Part shown: piece by piece, positions 12,924-15,127 of the stretch | Numbering within the stretch: position 1 is the first letter of the stretch | Layout: the number at the start of each line of letters is the position of its first letter | NCBI GenBank assembly: GCA_024691145.1 | Contig: JAILNW010000148.1 | Location: 1 to 15,127 of the forward strand | Reading direction: 5' to 3' | DNA length: 15,127 bases | Origin: Lachnospiraceae bacterium | GTDB lineage: Bacteria > Bacillota > Clostridia > Lachnospirales > Lachnospiraceae | Position numbers and translations under genes: made by a program | The notes under the pieces: generated by a model | Told to the model about the DNA's origin: nothing | What the model saw: only the letters and a program-made list of their open reading frames with translations | Database searches by the model: none

Positions 12924-13986
12924 AGTATAACATATATCTTTCTATCTGATATTTACATATATCGTACACATCACTTGTCTTATAACTCTTATACCATTCT
13001 GCAGTATACTTTATGGTTTTATCAATACTCCACTTAGGTTTCCATCCAAGTTTATAGCGGGCTTTTGTAATATCAAGAACCATAGTTGATGCAGAAAAAT
13101 CATCTCCAATCTCATCAAGTTCTATAATCTCGCCCTTTCTGAATTCTTCCTTAAACTTTTTAGCTGCCTCAAGCACAGTCATGCATGAAGAATACTCTGC
13201 TCCAAAGTTCCAGCTTTCACAGTACTTTAATGGTTCCTCATACATTTTCATTGCTAACAGTATAATACCATAAGTAGGCTCAAGAACATGTAACCAGGAT
13301 CTTATCTGTGCCGGATTACTAAGAACAAGTGTTTCATCATTTTCAAATGCCTTAACACATTCAGGAATTGTTCTGTCCTTTGTCCAGTCACCGCCTCCTA
13401 TTACATTGCCACATCTTACACTGGCAACTGACTTCCCATGAACATCATAATTATCAGGATTCATATATGTATTAACATATGATGAAATAATTAACTCTGA
13501 ACAGGCTTTACTGGCACTGTATGGGTCTTTTCCTCCAAGTCGGTCATCTTCCCTGTAGCCCCATATCTGTGACTTATCCTCATAACACTTATCACTTGTA
13601 ACCATTACAGCTACCTTAACACTTTCAGTTTTCCTTACACAATCAAGCACATTTAAAGTACCAAGAATATTATTCTCATAAACCTTTGTGGAATCAGCAA
13701 CCGTATCATTCTGATTCTGAGATGCCAGGTGTAATACAATTTCAGGTTTTTCAGTAGCAAATACATTAGATAACTTTTCCTTATCCTTTATATCTCCTCT
13801 AAGGTCAGTAATTCTCTCATTAAGGTTTGAAAGTACATAATTATCATTATCATCATTCGGACTGAGACTGTAACCTATAACCTCAGCTCCCATTTCGTTA
13901 AGCCATATAGATAACCAGGAACCATGAAATCCTGTGTGTCCTGTAACAAGTACTCTCTTTCCCTTCCAGAAATCAGTATTAATCAT
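12922..13986 (-). CDS. rfbG: CDP-glucose 4,6-dehydratase
   Basis: This short-chain dehydrogenase converts CDP-glucose to CDP-4-keto-6-deoxyglucose, the entry point to 3,6-dideoxyhexoses and other CDP-linked deoxysugars of surface polysaccharides. The 354-residue product has the NAD-binding loop GHTGFHGSWL (16-25, normally GHTGFKGSWL), TSDKCYE (130-136), the catalytic YSASK (156-160) after GGKDP, the GNVIGGGDW stretch (193-201), and RSWLHVLEP (229-237). One region deviates: LASQNQNDTVADS (87-99), where family members usually have AAQPLVR. The ATG at 13986 follows GAGAGGTAG by about seven bases, and 13 bases separate it from the glycosyltransferase gene, so the two are co-transcribed. The CDP-glucose-forming partner (rfbF) is not in the window and may lie upstream. 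Confidence 0.88.
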   Translation of the reverse strand: MINTDFWKGKRVLVTGHTGFHGSWLSIWLNEMGAEVIGYSLSPNDDNDNYVLSNLNERITDLRGDIKDKEKLSNVFATEKPEIVLHLASQNQNDTVADSTKVYENNILGTLNVLDCVRKTESVKVAVMVTSDKCYEDKSQIWGYREDDRLGGKDPYSASKACSELIISSYVNTYMNPDNYDVHGKSVASVRCGNVIGGGDWTKDRTIPECVKAFENDETLVLSNPAQIRSWLHVLEPTYGIILLAMKMYEEPLKYCESWNFGAEYSSCMTVLEAAKKFKEEFRKGEIIELDEIGDDFSASTMVLDITKARYKLGWKPKWSIDKTIKYTAEWYKSYKTSDVYDICKYQIERYMLY

Positions 13987-13999
13987 AAGCTCTACCTCT

Positions 14000-15127
14000 C
14001 TATAAAATATGTGTAATATTATCTATAATCTCGTTCCATTCATTATTTCCATTAACATATTCATTGCCAAGTACAACATTATTATTAAGATTTTCATCAT
14101 CACAAAGCTTAACAAGTGTTTCTGCAATGCTTTCAGCAGAACAGTCATCTAAGGAAATTATATTTTCATTAAATGACGAAAGGTCCTTGTTAGCATAGGT
14201 ATTAGTAATTACCTTAATACCAAAGGTAGACATTTCAAGTGGCGGATAGCTTGGATGTGGTGAAACCATAAGTGATATTCCTATTTTTGTTTCAAGCATC
14301 ATCTTTGCGTAGTCATCAAGAGATAACTTTCCAACAACATTGATTTTCTGTCCATTATTCAGAGTTACAGGTGAATATTCCTCACCTGCTGATATAACCT
14401 CCCACTCATTTGCTTTATCGTAAATTGCAACCCATTCATTAAGAGCTGTAACAACAAGTTCAAAGCAGTTTCTCATGGTAGTAGGTCTTCCATAGAATAT
14501 TATCTTTTTCTTTCTTTCAAATGAATCCTTATGTTCCATAAGATAATCCTTAAGTTTATCATTTAAGGAAGGCTCAAAATAATATTCATAAGCAAATTTA
14601 TATTTATTTTCCTTAAAGAACTCATACAAAAGTTTTGAATTAAATATTGCTATAATATCTGCCTTATTTGTCTTATAAGTACTATCTGCAAGCAGGTAAT
14701 GAGATGACCACTTATAAAAACCAGGCTCATAATCCTGTATAAAATATATAAGTTTATTCTTTACTCCATATGTTACCTCCTGCCATTTTATAACAGGAAG
14801 AATTGTATATGCAGTCCACCATCCTGTAGCCATGAAAATATCATTCTTTCCCACAGGAATAGTTTCATTATATCTCTGTGAAAATACAACTATCTGCTTA
14901 GAAGCTGTACTGTCTTTTTTGTTAGATACTATCTCATATCCATCCATTTCAACCATTGCATTTTCATTAAGAATACTGTCTGTTATAATAACTCTCATAT
15001 CACAGCCAAGGGCTTCACCTAACTGCTTATAAAACTTAAGTGCAGTGGCTATTCCTCCAAACACATGTTCTATGTTTAGTGAAGGAGATAAAAGATTTAT
15101 TCTCTTTTTCTCATATCCGTCAAATGG
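14000..15127 (-). CDS. WsaF-like glycosyltransferase, N terminus outside the window
   Basis: It is likely a retaining GT-B glycosyltransferase of the group of WsaF, a rhamnosyltransferase of S-layer glycan or rhamnan synthesis, which transfers sugars in surface glycan assembly at the cytoplasmic membrane. The reading frame is open from 15127 down to the TAA at 14000 (375 residues seen). The visible N terminus contains the strand RINLLSPS and the glycine-rich loop FGGIATALKF, a donor-side feature of this group. The middle has IYFIQDYEPGFY; the C-terminal half has the strand IIFYGRPTTMRNCFEL and the acidic donor motif SPHPSYPPLEMSTFG. The GTG at 15064 is an internal Val codon, not the start. 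The next gene (rfbG) starts 13 bases after the stop. The sugar donor is not determined; CDP- or dTDP-deoxysugars are possible from context. Confidence 0.78.
   Translation of the reverse strand, partial: PFDGYEKKRINLLSPSLNIEHVFGGIATALKFYKQLGEALGCDMRVIITDSILNENAMVEMDGYEIVSNKKDSTASKQIVVFSQRYNETIPVGKNDIFMATGWWTAYTILPVIKWQEVTYGVKNKLIYFIQDYEPGFYKWSSHYLLADSTYKTNKADIIAIFNSKLLYEFFKENKYKFAYEYYFEPSLNDKLKDYLMEHKDSFERKKKIIFYGRPTTMRNCFELVVTALNEWVAIYDKANEWEVISAGEEYSPVTLNNGQKINVVGKLSLDDYAKMMLETKIGISLMVSPHPSYPPLEMSTFGIKVITNTYANKDLSSFNENIISLDDCSAESIAETLVKLCDDENLNNNVVLGNEYVNGNNEWNEIIDNITHIL

Noticed and set aside
15062..15064. GTG as the start of the glycosyltransferase
   Set aside because: The frame is open further upstream to the window edge and encodes RINLLSPSLNIEH, which continues the fold naturally, so the GTG is an internal valine and the gene is partial.

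Overview
The window looks like a chromosomal segment of a low-GC Firmicute, most likely a Lachnospiraceae-type gut or rumen anaerobe. The grounds are an AT-rich composition, strong AAGGAGG-type ribosome binding sites, surface proteins carrying leucine-rich, cohesin-like and dockerin domains, and an LPXTG-like anchor. This placement is an inference from gene content, not a database match. Every gene I can support lies on the minus strand, so transcription runs from high to low coordinates. No tRNA, rRNA, CRISPR array, IS element or phage gene was seen.

From high to low coordinates: (1) 15127-12922, the end of a surface-polysaccharide cluster, with a WsaF-like glycosyltransferase (5' end outside the window) and a CDP-glucose 4,6-dehydratase. 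(2) 12861-9895, housekeeping genes: endonuclease IV (nfo), a DUF1846 protein with its own candidate promoter, and a DJ-1/PfpI protein followed by an intrinsic terminator. (3) 9720-4119, a two-gene surface operon with its own candidate promoter and a strong terminator. The first gene encodes a secreted, wall-anchored protein with a cohesin-like domain. The second encodes a secreted 1613-residue BspA-type leucine-rich-repeat protein ending in a type I dockerin. (4) 3979-357, a tight operon with a good sigma-A promoter: membrane-anchored alpha/beta hydrolase, small double zinc-ribbon protein, radical SAM/SPASM protein, and an RlmD-type 23S rRNA uracil methyltransferase. (5) 356-1, an in-frame 44-codon continuation behind the TAG stop of the rRNA methyltransferase, then a promoter-like and palindrome-rich leader, then the start of a NUDIX hydrolase gene that runs off the window.

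The most interesting unit is the cohesin/dockerin gene pair. The wall-anchored product could act as a one-site receptor, and its operon partner as a very large leucine-rich adhesin docked onto it non-covalently. This would be a miniature cellulosome-like display system used for adhesion rather than plant-fibre degradation. No glycoside hydrolase, sortase or further cohesin is visible here. The second point of interest is the interrupted tail of the rRNA methyltransferase, whose DNA also carries a TTGACA promoter with a perfect palindrome in its spacer, aimed at the NUDIX gene.
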